Shown here one piece after another: positions 10,846 to 22,939 of a stretch of 64,000 bases of DNA (positions are counted from its first letter, which is position 1; each line of letters begins with the position of its first letter). The stretch covers positions 1-64,000 of the forward strand of contig JAFKAC010000108.1 in the NCBI GenBank assembly GCA_025766275.1. The letters run 5' to 3'. The translations under genes were made by a program, and so were the position numbers. The notes below the pieces were generated by a model. The model did not search any database and had not been told where the DNA came from. It saw only the letters and a list, made by a program, of their open reading frames with translations. Origin of the DNA: Lactarius indigo (Eukaryota > Basidiomycota > Agaricomycetes > Russulales > Russulaceae).

Positions 10846-11875
10846 AGGCCCATTTATACATAACCACTGGCATTACTGACCTGAAACACGTAGTACCGTC
10901 ACATTTCCATATCGTAAGAAGATCCCGTTCGTATTTGTGAATTCGTGCAGCAATTATAGTGGGAATGTATGGGGACAAGAGATATCATATTGGCAACATG
11001 TGCGTAACTCCACACCCAATTAAAGAACTCCCACGCCACTTCAATCCCACGCTTTCCGTCGGACGCTTTTCCAGGAGTCAAGTCTTGGGTCAAGTCAACT
11101 TGACCTGGAATCACTGGCATCATTTTTCAATTGGTACTCCCGGATATATGCAGGCTTCTGCAATAATGAATCCTTTTCTTGTCCTTAGACAACGCTGGAA
11201 AGACGGTATAGTCCCATTGTGATGTACCGTGTCAATTCTGAGTCTCCTAGTACTTCAAGTTACCACTGGCATTCAAATTTCTTAAAAACGACTGCTTGGC
11301 CACCTCCAGCCTACCCTTCGTTAGTCTGTTCGTATCTGAGTTGTGCCATCATTCCCAGCCTTCAGATTAGCCGCTTCAGGTTCAAGTTGCCCTTGGTAGA
11401 AATGTCAGGTTACAAAGGGCGCAACCATTTTCCCAAAGTCGACGGCCCTTCAATTACTACTACTGCCGCCGCTCTAGCGGCTAGTTCCCATCTCTGTTCA
11501 TCGGCCAGTATTCTCCCCTAAGACTAGTCTGCTTGTAGCCCGGAAGGGGCCGGGTACCTGTTGTTGGGTAGCCATCACTGGCAGTCAGTACTGTACCACC
11601 GGCATAGAAAGGTCTTCCCGTTCAAGTTCGAATCGATCACCGATCACTTCAATCACTAGCCACACTGCTCCCTTGATCCTAACGACTCTCTCTGCTATTT
11701 CAGCTCTTCGTGGATGCGTGCTGTAACTGCTGTTCGCGACATCGATCCTGCTTCTCTTATCTTTCCTGTCTTCGGCGAACGTGCGTGTTACCGTATCTCT
11801 TCCTTCCTCCCTGGCTGGCCGAGCTTGAAGTACCGCGCTGAAGGGTGTGATCTAACTTTTGGGGAAGTCTGGATC
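10846..11875. other. No gene recognised
   Basis: Upstream region of the DUF6698-type gene and sequence to its right. Short frames only. The phrase ACTGGCAT recurs several times (near 10865, 11112 and 11263) without forming a clear tandem array. Confidence 0.4.
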
Positions 11876-12113
11876 TCTCGTGGTCCTAGGCAGGACTAAG
11901 GAGACCACTGAGGCCTACCGTAACCTCAGCAATGATACTGCTTGAGATACTGTCACGGTTCTCGTCTGCTACTTCGGCTCTGAGCGTCAGGTGACCAAAG
12001 ATACTGGTACCGCTGCAGGCCTTCAGATTGTCAACAAGCCTACGGTAGTTGTCATCGCCTATGGACTTGACAAGACGTCTGGATCTGAGTCTCGGATTAT
12101 CGTTGTCATCTAG
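11876..12113 (+). pseudogene. Hsp70 ATPase-domain fragment
   Basis: About 79 codons align with the region of Hsp70 from KETAEAY through the ATKDAG and EPTAAAIAYGLDK motifs. Here the equivalents read [18 protein letters not shown] and [13 protein letters not shown]. One stop interrupts it and the neighbouring Hsp70 sequence on either side is missing. The following GGGTFD phosphate loop is absent. It is a short relic, not a gene. Confidence 0.65.
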
Positions 12114-13859
12114 TCTCCCAATGACGACGCCGAGAAACAGGGAGCGACGTGACAGGTGAGAAGGTCTTTATCCTCCTCTCGTATCGGTTACTCACCTCTC
12201 TGCCTCACCAGCGTCGTCAATCTTACCTCAAACACTAACCCTAACCCAAAGACGAGGCCGAGAAGCAGAGAGAGAAGACAGGTGAGAGGGTTTTCTCTAC
12301 CTCCCGTGTCGACAGTATCGCTTCGGATATCTCCGATGACGAGATCGAGAACAGAAAGAGAGGCAGCTTGTGAGATAGCTTTCTAGGCTTCGTTTGGTGG
12401 CAGAGGGATCTTTAGATTCACGTTCGTCTTTCTTATGTCGTTGATATTCCCGGGCTAACATAAACGAGTACAAATCTTTAGCTCTTTTCCTTTGACCGTC
12501 GCCTCGTCTTCCTCACTCCCTTCCGATGTCTCTCGTCATTGTATTGGGCGAACTCTATCGCGCGAAGCGTAGCAAACGAAAACGGGCGGTCACGAAAAAC
12601 CGCATCAACGCTCATTTTTTGAGGAATAGAGGATGGCTTGAGAAAATGGGGGTAAAGGTCGCGACTGTGAGGTACGTTCTGACACCTCTTTAACGTGCCC
12701 TCTGCACTCACAATCGCTTGCAGGAACATAGGCTGGCACGGCGAAAGCGGTGCAGCGGGATCGGGCGGCCATCTCACGGTGGATTTTACCAGAGAAGATG
12801 GCTCGCATGTAACGACACACCACATTTACCCCACAGATGAGGCATACGGGGTATGTGCATCAATCTATATGAGTATTTATACTAATATTATGAAGGACGA
12901 AGTGTGAGAGGATCGCGATTTCGGGTTGGTCGGGTTGGCTAGCATCTATCTTGCTTTAGAGTAATTGTTTTTCATTTGTTTCACTGCTTTTTTCAGCCTC
13001 GGGGAAGGCGATACCCGGCAACCACATCTCACCCTCGCCACGTACCCGTCGCTACCGCCGGCGTCCCCATCCTCGCCCCTCCATCGCGTTATCGTCGCCG
13101 TCGTGATTGGGGTCGCGCGGTTCGCGTTGGCGGTGTCCTCCGGCAGCGGCAGCGACATCCCCGTGGGCGTCATGCTGAGATTCCATGCGGAGCGCCTCCG
13201 AGCAGCGACGCCAGGAAATCCCACGAAGGGGAGAAAAGGCTAAGTTTCATCTCTATATAACCCTGCAAAGTACTCACTGATCCCCGACCCACATGTCAAC
13301 GGATCCCCGACCACACCACTGCTTCCTCCTTTGCGGGTAGTACCCGAGGATCGGAAAGCCCACCACTCTTGCCATCCGTCATTTGTTCCGTCTATGGGTA
13401 TAACACGCAAGTACCACTTTTCGTTCTTATTTTATACTCAAACCACTAACGAAGTACTTCATAATGTCGGCTTCTTGACCCTCCTACCGCCATTTGATCG
13501 CTCCGCTTTTCCCACCAAGAACGGGATTATCCTACAACTCTGCACACCGCGATGGGGAAAGCGTGGAGATCCCAGCGAGGTATGTGTCGGCACGATTCGG
13601 TAAGCAGCCTAAGCCACATAGGAAGCCACATAGGAACTTCCGAGTCCTCCTTGCGATGCGATTGACTTTTTCAGCGTATTCCTCAGTGTCATTTGTCTTC
13701 AGAAGCAATTCGATAAGGACAAAGCTTCTACCCTCTACTTCGTCCCCCTTTCTGTACCTTATGACTGAAAGTTGATTGTACGAGCTGTCACACGTTTTTT
13801 TTTTTTTGATCGGGGAGCTGTCACCTGTCACCTGTCACTCCACGTCTGGCGTGTTCTAC
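12114..13859. other. No gene recognised
   Basis: Contains a GC-rich stretch with overlapping frames on both strands (12946-13260) and Ser/Arg-rich short frames at 12150-12390. No domain or splice structure supports any of them. Confidence 0.4.
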
Positions 13860-14360
13860 TCACCCTTCATCTCCCCAGGTGTCCGCTTTCGGGAAGGATG
13901 CTGATCGTCTCCCACTACCCTGGGTCATTTTCGGTATCCTGTCCGACCGCTACAGGCGGAACTTATGGTCCCTCGTGATATATCTACTTTTCTGTGCGTC
14001 CTCCGTCCTTGAGCTCGGCTCTGGATTTGTCAACACCCTTCAAACAGTTCCTCGCCCTTCGCTCCATCTTTGGTAGTACATGGGTGGTGTCTGGGGTCTC
14101 GTATCATCAACCGCGCTCGAGAATCCCCTGTCAAAGTGCATGGTCTCGGGTCCAGCATACTCCAGCAGGGATACGCCTGCGGGTACTACCTGCGGGCCTC
14201 TTTGCTGCAGCATGAATCTCCGGCTCATTCCGCACACCTCCACTACCTGGCGCTCGCTCTTCTAGGCTGTTGTAGGCATCTCGGCATTTGCTTCCTGCAT
14301 TTGTGCTGTTGTCCCCGAGAGCGAGATGTTCCTGCGCATACACGTGGACCCAAACTTGCT
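13860..14360 (+). pseudogene. MFS transporter fragment (carboxylate/sialate-porter type)
   Basis: The translation shows GILSDRYRRNL, the cytoplasmic loop signature between helices 2 and 3 of major facilitator proteins. It continues with LGSGFVNT, GGVWGLVSSTALEN and ILQQGYACGYYL, which resemble the Jen1-like monocarboxylate transporters of fungi. The similarity moves between frames (13879, 14080 and 14070 start phases) and breaks off after a PRERDVP-like stretch, so at least two frameshifts are present. The N-terminal helix 1 and the second six-helix half are missing. Confidence 0.65.
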
Positions 14361-14594
14361 GCCTGTTCCAGGCAATGGCTAGCGTATCGTGAGCTCATCA
14401 AGGGCGAGTCCTTTCCAGTGAGCGACTTGCATGCACAACTTCATCGACAATATGGTGCGCAAAATATTCTGTTGTCACTTTCCTTGATATACCTTTTCTC
14501 TAGGAGAGATTGTTCGCTGGGCACCTAACGAAGTTCGTCCATATTGAATGCTACTGCGTTGTTTTGCCTGTTATAACGCACAAATTACCTGCTG
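14361..14594. other. Short unassigned stretch between two relics
   Basis: It may contain a little more decayed transporter sequence. Nothing can be named. Confidence 0.35.
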
Positions 14595-15180
14595 CGTATA
14601 ACGAAATATACAAGAACAAGAACAAATAGGACAAGGACCACTCGCTCTATCGCGCCTACGACATGGATACCTCAACATGTGGCCCCATACACTACTCTGA
14701 CGCTAAACGGCGTAGAGATGACCTTACCTCGTTCTTCTCCAGGACATCGATCATCCAATTACAATATCTCGTACAGGAACGGGTAGGACACAGTCCCACT
14801 GTTGTAGCTGTTTCACTTATCAATGCGTCAGGCGCACGTTCTTTGCGACGCCTTAGCTCAACAATTTGCGGCAGGTGAGAGGCCCTTTGATTTGAACCGG
14901 CATCGTTATTCAAACTTTTGGTTCTTGCGATACAAAGGATAAGTTCCGCAATCTCGTGCTGGGCCTCCACTGCTTTGCCGTCGACGTCATCATGAACCTC
15001 TGCTACACGAAAAATTGGGACGCGACGAAAGTGCCTGACTTTCGCTCTGATCTTGTCCTCGCTTCCCAAGCAGTCTTACCTATTTTTACCACGCACAAGT
15101 ATTCGGGCCCTTTGTTGAAGATGTGCGATACATCCCGATGCGGCTTCATTAGATATATTTTCGATGTATTACGTCAATAA
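14595..15180 (+). pseudogene. Cytochrome P450 fragment
   Basis: The plus strand reads through a block like the N-terminal third of basidiomycete P450s: YNEIY, SLYRAYDMDTSTCG, YSDAKRRRDDL, FFSRTSIIQLQ, then, after a break in frame near 14790-14940, LGLHCFAVDVIMNLCY and DFRSDLVLASQAVLP. The I-helix, the ExxR and the haem-binding Cys region are missing, so the protein cannot function. The family assignment rests on overall pattern, not on the catalytic motifs. Confidence 0.5.
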
Positions 15181-15286
15181 GTATGTGGACCATCACTTTT
15201 TTGAGGTGATAGTCTAGATAGTCTTCCCTGACCACATAACTCAAATCGTGCATCGCTCACTTCCGGATATTGGTTGTTCCAACGGC
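15181..15286. other. Unassigned spacer
   Basis: Nothing recognised. Confidence 0.35.
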
Positions 15287-15720
15287 GTTTCGGACCTTTT
15301 TCGGAGTCACGAAGCCTTTCGAAAGTGCCCTTACAGTCAAACTTTTCGAACGTATGTTTTTTTTATTCGTTTCTTTTATTCGATGCTCCCGAAACTTTCG
15401 ACAGGACTATAAGGTTGGATCAAAGTATTTTTTGCGGCGGCACCCCCTAAGGGCGTTAAGGGTGTTTCGGACCTTTTTTTGGCGTAACACAAGGCCTTTC
15501 GAAAGCGTTCTTAGAGTCGAACTTTTTGAAACGTATGTTTTTTTTATTCGTTCTTTTTATTCGATGCTCCCGAAACTTTCGACAGGACCGTAAGGTCGGT
15601 TCGAAGTATATTTTGCGGTGGCTCCCCCTAAAGGTGTTAAGGGCGTTTCGGACCTTTTTTGGCGTAACATAAGGCCTTTCGAAAGCGTTCTTAGTCGAAC
15701 TTTTCGAACGTATGATTTTT
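15287..15720. repeat. Tandem repeat, unit about 177-181 bp, two and a half copies
   Basis: The phrase GTTTCGGACCTTTTT recurs at 15287, 15464 and 15645. Each is followed by GGCCTTTCGAAAG-like and GATGCTCCCGAAACTTTCGA-like blocks; the third copy is cut short. The units carry T-rich tracts and the palindrome TTCGAA. Confidence 0.85.
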
Positions 15721-17814
15721 TTGTTTTTTTGTTTTTGTTTTTTTATTTGTCAGGTAGCAATACTCTGGGCCCAGCCGGGCATTTCGGATGGATGGAATGT
15801 TTGCCACCGAACCCGTCTTACTGCGCCAATAAAATGGCACCCGCCCAACCCCTGAAGCCGTGCGACCCCTTTTTGAAGCTATCAATCCGAACGTCATCCT
15901 GAAGCTTCGAAAGAATGTCAACGCTGAATACCGTCGTCGATGCCAAATCAAATTTTCGTCAATTGAGAGCGTCCGACTTGTGAGCGCTTCATCTCTTCCT
16001 TTTCGCCGTTCTGCGCCGTCTGCTCAAACTAGATCTACACAGGCACGGGCTTTCAAAACCAGCTCTTCAGGATATCGTTGTTGCTCAAAAGGACAAATGG
16101 TCCGCTTCAGCACACGGGAAGTTTACCGCAAAAACAAACAAGACAACGATGCGTGCGGCATTGCTCGATCCAGAGCTCGGTTTCACGATTGGTATCTCGG
16201 AGCCCGTGGAGCCCAACCTGTCCGAAGGTAAGGATGAAGAGGGGACGGCGACTGTCAGCGAGGCGGCGGAAATCGACTCGAATGAGCCAGGTGCATTTGT
16301 GCTGGGGTAGCCGAATCGTCGCTCACTTCCCCTTCAGATGACCGCCGTGCTGTACCTTCGTATCCAAGCGTACGGGGAAGCCCCAACAAAGACCAAGCCG
16401 TGGCCGCAGTGAGTGCGGATCGGCCTGTTGAGGGGGGCGGCAATCAACTCGAACGAGCCAGGTGCGTCTCCAGCTTTACCCGACCCATCACTCGGTTTCC
16501 CTTCAGATGACCGCCGTCCTTTGCCAGTCCAATCAAATGACGTTATGTGGGCGGCGACTGAGGGGCCGACAACGACCGGGGGGGCAGCGATTGAGCTGAA
16601 CGAATCCAGTGCATTCATGTTGGACGCGCCGACCGACCCGAATGAGCCAGGTGCGTTCGTATTGGGGTACCCGACTCGTTGTCACTTGGCCTCATGGACA
16701 ATTACAGCAGGTCCAAATTATGGACTGGACGAGCTCGATCCCATTGACCCCGCTTCATATACACCCCTTGGCATGGGACAAGGGCACCTTTTCAGTGTAA
16801 GCTCATTTTCCACCCTAAATGCTTGCAACGGAATGGCCGACTTGGGCAAAGGGTTCAAACCTTGGGCTACCGCTGGAATTTAATATTTCCGACTGCAAAA
16901 TGACCGATCTCCTGGGTAATGACAACACTTTCACAGATGCGAGTGACCAGGTTACGCTGTGCCGGTCTGTTTTTTTATTACTGAGATGGGCGGTTTTACA
17001 GCCCCCGTCCACGTTTATGGATTCTGCCAAACTTGGCTACCCCACAACGACTACGTCCTGTGGCACCAGCCAAGCCCCTAGTACCGGACAACAAGACTGC
17101 TCGACGGCCGTCGGTGTCAAACCCGGAAGGTCATGTGACCCGGCGCGTCATCTGCACGCTTACGAGATGCGTTTGATCGTGAGTGTTGTTTCCGTCTGCT
17201 ATCACATCTGATCTGGCTCGCAGGACGGCGTGTACCGGAAGATCCCCAAGGACATAATAAAGAGGTCCCTCAGCGTCGGCACAACCTGGTTGTGACGCAA
17301 CAAGGGCAGTGGGCATCGTGCGAAAGTATGGCGGAGGTACCCATCGTTCCCAGCCGGTTATTGACAAAATTGCGTGTACTACCGAAGAACCTGAGGGCAG
17401 CACAAAGCTGCTCGACTAGCTTAGAACCTGGGAGGCTGAACATCCCATCTGACTCTATAGATTCGTTTTGCTACTTATTTTTCTATCTCGAAAGCACTTG
17501 AACGAATGAAAGGAGTGTGCAGGTCAAGTGTTCGCACAAGTCGCACCATAGGAGTGATACTCCTACTCAAACAAGCGCAACGTCACAACGTGAAAGACAG
17601 ATTTTTTTTGCTGAAGTCGCACCGAAAGTTCCTTCAAGCTCCCGTGTATTTCGACCGCAAGCTGGACACTGTAAGCTGGACATAGAAAGGAACAAAGTGC
17701 GTGGTAAAGGTGTTCTACTGAGTGGGGGCGTAAGCGAACGATGAGACGAATATGCGTGAGTACAGTAAACATGCTAGGTGCGTAGGGGGGTTGAGCAAGA
17801 CGATGTACTTTTGA
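15721..17814. other. Decayed region with imperfect repeats; no gene named
   Basis: Between about 15960 and 16800 a plus-strand frame carries repeats of NEPGA-like peptides; the DNA phrase GAAYGAGCCAGGTGC recurs near 16280, 16450 and 16640. CTTCAGATGACCGCCG occurs near 16333 and 16503. Stops break the frame. It may be a relic of a low-complexity protein gene. Right of 16900 only short frames remain. Confidence 0.4.
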
Positions 17815-18430
17815 GGGTCTTAATAGCGGGTCAAGATCGTACGAGGTCGTTGAGGCCCAAGGATGGTATCAGAAATAATATACGCACCCGAATCAATGTC
17901 GAACGTGACCTCGATCTGGGGTACGTACACCCTTCGGGGTAGGTGGAACGCCAACAAGAATGAAGTTACCAAGTAGCTTATTGTCACGGACAAGCTCATG
18001 ATCGCCCTGGTAGATTTTTGCCTGGATGGTAGTCCGACTACCTGCGGGGGTCGAAGGGTTTGCGACTTCTTCGTGGGAATGGTGGTGTTTCGTGAAATGA
18101 GCTTGGTCATGATACCGCCAAGCGTCTTGATGCCTGTGAACTAGCCAACACACTGCCTGCGCTGGAGAGACCCAGACACGTACTGAGAAATAGGGGGGTG
18201 ACGTCGAGGAGAAGAACGTCCGTGATATTGCTGGTACCTTAGATGGAGGCACCAATAGCCACGGCCTTGTGAGGACTAGCACCGCTCACGACCAAAAATG
18301 GATTTGATCGTCTCGACGACTCGCGACATACGTGTCATATCGCCGACTAGAACAACCTCGTTGATCTCGGATACTTTCACGCCAGCGTCATTGAGCGGTT
18401 TATTGCAAGGGTCGACGGTACGTTGAACAA
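17815..18430 (-). pseudogene. Mitochondrial-type Hsp70 fragment
   Basis: Reading leftward from about 18430, the translation gives [38 protein letters not shown] and then, after frameshifts, [43 protein letters not shown] and [10 protein letters not shown]. This is the junction of the ATPase and peptide-binding domains of a DnaK/Ssc1-type Hsp70. Frameshifts and stops are frequent and both ends are missing. It lies on the opposite strand to the other Hsp70 relic at 11876-12113. Confidence 0.85.
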
Positions 18431-20533
18431 GGGGATAGTACTAAGGGGCTCAGAATAAGCCACGTGTGAGCGCCGACGAGGAACTGCCGCTGCTGGAGGT
18501 ACGTTTCTAGCGGCGGGATGGAGAGTCTAGAGATAGTGTGTAAGGGGGAGGTGAGAAGGAAGCGGAAGGTTAGGAGTAACGATGAATAACGACAGCTACG
18601 TACAGGTTTTCAAACGTGAACATTTAATAAGGGAAAGTCGATAAGTTGTACAACCCCAGGCAGATAGAGAGCGACAATGTGATGAAAGTGAAGGAGCGGG
18701 CTCAGCTCGGTGGCAGCGACAGAATCTGTGTGGTGAGAAAGGAATCCAGTAAGACGTAGAAACAACCGGGAGTTGGGCGTTACACGTTGAATGAACAACA
18801 ATAGTGCTGTCCGTGGTATAATCCCCTGACCCCTGAATAAGCGATTGTCATTGTGTGTTTCAGTCGGCAACTGAATACCCGATTGAGCTCCTCGTACGGC
18901 ACTGTCCGACGACCAGGTGCAACCAGGTGAGGGAAAGTACAGAGACATGAACAAGCTTCCGGACTGGGCCGGACATCGAAGACAAGCCTTGGTCGGTTGG
19001 TCCGTAGGACAGTGAATGGTGGGGAAGATAGCTCGCAAGAGAGATTGTGCTAGTCACAAGAGAAGCAAGAGGTGAAGAGCAAGATGGAGAGCCTGAGGAC
19101 AGTACGTTCTGAAGTGCCAACTGTTGCGGTGTTGTTCTCTTCGGAAGTTGCCGTTTTTTATGTGTTGCTGTTTGTTGGTTCGATTCGAGCCACCGTTCAA
19201 CTTGATCCCTTTGACGCTTCCGAGTCTGTCGGTGTTGGCTTATGGAGGCGTCGATGTCGTGCGCTTTGATTGGCCTGCTGGTGATCGTTTCCTTATGAAG
19301 GTACTGTTGTCTCTGTTGTATCATTGTGTATCGTTTGCTGACACCTGGAGATCGTAGTTTTGCACTTTTAGCTCGGAGTTGGTGGTCCATTCGTCTTCGC
19401 ATCTTCTTGAGACAGGCACTCTTTTGGGTTGGCAGGTAGGTTATTCGCGCGTCGTCTTTCGGGGTTCGAGTCGGTTTGGGGGTCTTGTACGGTATGTCCA
19501 CCGTATCGATTTCTTCTGGTGGTGCTAATGGGCCTCACCTGTTGTTTCCAGAGTAGTGTTTAGCTAGTCCTTGCTGCGATTGTCCATTCTCTGGTTCATC
19601 GGCGGGTTCCCTGTACTTCGGTTCGTGTGTCTTCCTCGACTTGTCCCTAAAAACACTGTGAGTGTTGCGTGGGGCGCTGTTGTGGGTGTTCTGTCAATGA
19701 CGTCGCGATCGTCCGTCTCGGATGTATCGGACCAGTTTGTTAACAGGTCGGATTGTTTTGAGACGAAGTTTGTCTGTAATCCAGGTATGATTTCTTCGAG
19801 ATCGGCTTGGACAAGTTCCCACATGGTTTGGTCGTCTCTTGTACAATCTTCGGGACCTTGTTCAGCGATTTTTCGATCTGTGGGAGTCTCTTTGGTTGCT
19901 ACAGGATCGCGTTGTTGGTTTCGCATGTTGGATGATTGTGTGATGGGGCGTTCTTGCCTTGACTGTTCTGTTTTCGACGCCGTAGGTTCGTCTTTGTCGT
20001 TCTCTGCTATAGGTGACCGGTGACTTGTTTCTGCGGGTTCGACAGGGACGGGATTACACGCTAGTTGGTGTACTAAACTTGAGACTTGTTTGCCCAGATC
20101 GTGAGATGGCATCGTTTCGTCGTCGGGTCGCGTGATGGGAGTTTTTTTGCCTCAGCGTCTGAGTATTTTCTTGCTCGTGTTGTCCCTGAGGTGTGGGGAA
20201 GATGGGTTGTTCGTTGGTTCTCGTCGTTCGAGAAGTCTCAAAGTGAGGTCGTTGCTTCTTTAGGCTTCTGATGGGAGTATGTGGGGTGTTTGACAGGATC
20301 GGCCAAGTCGTAGGTGCAGGGTTGCACGGACGCGCTTTCAAGAACGTTCATCGTGTCCACTGGATGTTTCGATTTTGATAATACAACGACATCATGTTCC
20401 AAATACGACTGACTTGGCACGTAAACTACAATCGATTTCGAGGTATGTAAAAGATGGACTCCCCCAAACCAGACCTATCATCCACGGCTGCCAGAGTGAG
20501 AATCGGGTTGGGGCACGCGATGAAAGGGAATGA
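18431..20533. other. Unassigned; possible minus-strand coding remnants
   Basis: Minus-strand frames at 18860-19501 (213 codons), 19564-20112 (182 codons) and 20054-20341 are hydrophilic, rich in Gln, Thr and Arg, and might be exons of one gene, but I could not join them with convincing splice sites and recognise no domain. Confidence 0.3.
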
Positions 20534-21317
20534 TCAGAGTGCGGTTTCGTAGGCGTCATCTGAGAGAGGCATGAGCCTGGAGGGACCGGGCTTAGGACGA
20601 GTCTTGGAAGATTTCTTGGATTGGGTAGTAGAGGGCCTTGAAGAATCGCGAGATGAGCCTGGATCGAGAGGCTGGGAGTCATTGGCTCTGCGGCGGGCTT
20701 GCTTCTTGGCGGGAGGCTTGTTCTCTATAAAGCGGGAAAGAAGAGGGAAGGGAAGAATATCATTAATAGGAGCAAGAGGACGAGGAAAGGAAGAGATACC
20801 TGGGGAGGAGGGTGCGGGATGCTTTCCAGCATCAGGGGCACCTGAAAAAGGATGAATAAAGCGAGAGAGAAAAGGAGATAGACGGACGAGGCAAAGAGGG
20901 AGAACGCATGTCAAGGACGTCGTCATTGTCTCCGGCTAGAGGAAAAGGAGGGTTGAAGAAGGAGGGAATGTGAGAGGAAGTAAAGTGAGAGTAGAGAGGG
21001 GAAGACGAACGAATGAAGGAGTCATCGTTGAGGGAGGCTGAGAGAAAGGTAAGAATGGAGAAGAAGAGGGGGAGGACGGGAGATGGAGAAGGAAAGGGGA
21101 CTGACAGCGAGAGGAGGTCGGGAGGATAGGGGATTTAGAGATATGTTGCGGAGGGTCTGGAGATGATGGAGACCAAGTGCGGGTGGGACATCTTTGCCCT
21201 GGTGGAGGAGTAGAGGGGCGATTTGGACTGGGAGACTGGTCGCATGATGGTATGTTGTGGAGATCAGTAGGAAGGGAAGGGGTGAAAGAGGAGGAAGGAA
21301 TGGTGGTCTTGGAAGGA

Positions 21318-22939
21318 AACTGTCCCAGCTCACCCCCCCCCCCTAACATGTCACGTGACATCACATGATCAACAATCCACAAACTCGGAACCAAAAATAA
21401 AGTTTGGCTCGAAAATTATGTAACATATCACAAACTCTGTTTTTTTTTTCCTTTCTTTTATTTGTGTAGCATAAATAAAGTACAAACAAATGCAAACAAT
21501 TAAACAATGTGTGTGTGGCATTGCACGCAGCGTTCAACCCCCCCATCCCCTTTTGGCGCGCAGCCCCTCCCCTCCTCCATCCATTCCCCCCTCCCCTCCC
21601 CCGTGCACACGCGCAAGACACGCAGGACCACGCAGGACAAGCGCCCCCACCCCCATTTACATGTGAAAAGGGGCTGCAAGGTGGCACACCCCCTTTTTGC
21701 CCCCAGCCCCCATTTGCGCACAAAGAAGGCGCAGGACAGGTAAGCCCACCTTTTGCCTCCTCATCCCCGTCCCTGTCCCCATTCGCATTGAACAGGAGAC
21801 CTGAGCCCCCGCCCCCATTGACTCGTGAATGGGGGGGGCTGTGCAGGAAGTGGCACCCCCCGTTTGCATGCAATGGGGGTGCGACAGGTACGTCCCCTCC
21901 CCCCGCTTCCCTTGTTCACGTGCGAACAGGACACGTGAACAGGACACCTAATGTGGGACAGCATGGGATGAGGCACGCGCCCCCCCCCCTCCCCCTCTTA
22001 CTGTGGACCCGCGTGCCTTGCCAGGGGCAGTGCGCCCCCCCCCCCCCCCTCCCCTCCCATGGTTTGTGCACAGAGGCGACACGCAAACGAGGGGCCAACG
22101 CAGGGTGAGAACGAGCACCCCACCCCGTTTGTATGCCAGGGCAGTGCGCGAACGGGGTGGCGCTCTCCAACCTGGAGCAGCGCCCCCCTCTCCCTGGGTT
22201 CGCATGTACGGGCGATGGGCCAAGGGGGGGGGGGCGCTAGAGCAACACGCGAAGGGGCGGCTGTGCGGGAGACCCCCTCTCCCCCGGTTTGCGCGCAAGG
22301 GTGAGACGCGAAGGAGTGGCCACACAGGGCACCCCCTTCCCCTGGGTTCGCGCGCTAGGGTGAATCGCGAACGGGCGGCCGCACGGAAGCCCCTCCCCCC
22401 TTCCCCATGTTCTCGCACCAGGTCAAAACCGTGAAGGGGTAACCACCGGCCCCCCGGGTTCACGCGCCAAGGCAAAACTGTGAAGGGCAACCGCGTGGCC
22501 CCCCCAGGTTCGCGCGCCAGGGCAAAAATGCGAACAGGCGGCCGCGCGGAAGTCCCCCCCTTCCCAGGTACGCCTGCAAAGGCGAAACGTAACTGTGCGG
22601 TCGTTTGGAAGTGCCCCCCCTCCCCTGTGCATGTGCTCCGGGGGCGCGGGGGCTACAGAATGGGGCATGTGGCCCCCTTTTTGCTCTCGACACCCCCCTC
22701 TCGACTTAGACAAAAAAAAGTACATAGTTTATGTAATTTTTATTAGCTAATAAAAATTATTTCTTTTGATTAAAAAGACAAATGTTTTTAAAAAAAAACA
22801 GAGCACAATCATATTATATTTATGTTTGTGATAAGTACATACTTTTTGAGCCAAACTTTATTTTTGGTTCCGAGTTTGTGGATTGTTGATCATGTGATGT
22901 CATGTGACATGTTAGGGGGGGGGGTGAGCAAGGACAGCT
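21318..22939. mobile_element. Non-autonomous TIR transposon (Mutator-like by its duplication length)
   Basis: 1622 bp bounded by long inverted repeats of about 115 bp (A[A/G]CTGTCC..GCTCACC, a C10-11 run, then TAACATGTCAC...). It is flanked by the 9-bp direct repeat TTGGAAGGA (21309-21317 and 22940-22948). Removing the element and one repeat restores the exon of the surrounding gene in frame. The interior has no transposase and is filled by G/C-rich minisatellite. A 9-bp duplication fits Mutator-like elements best, but without a transposase this is inference. Confidence 0.85.
21530..22690. repeat. C-rich minisatellite inside the TIR element
   Basis: Imperfect units of roughly 60-70 bp, each with a poly-C run, a CCCCGGGTTCGCGCGC-like block and a GGGCGAAACGCGAA-like block. 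Best conserved between about 22190 and 22640. Long frames here are by-products of the repeat. Confidence 0.7.

Noticed and set aside
18860..20112. Two minus-strand frames as a single gene
   Set aside because: No consensus splice junction joins them in frame and no domain is visible, so they are described only as unassigned.
21509..22490. Several long frames of up to 199 codons on both strands
   Set aside because: They are by-products of a stop-poor C-rich minisatellite in a TIR element; peptides are Pro/Arg/Gly low complexity.
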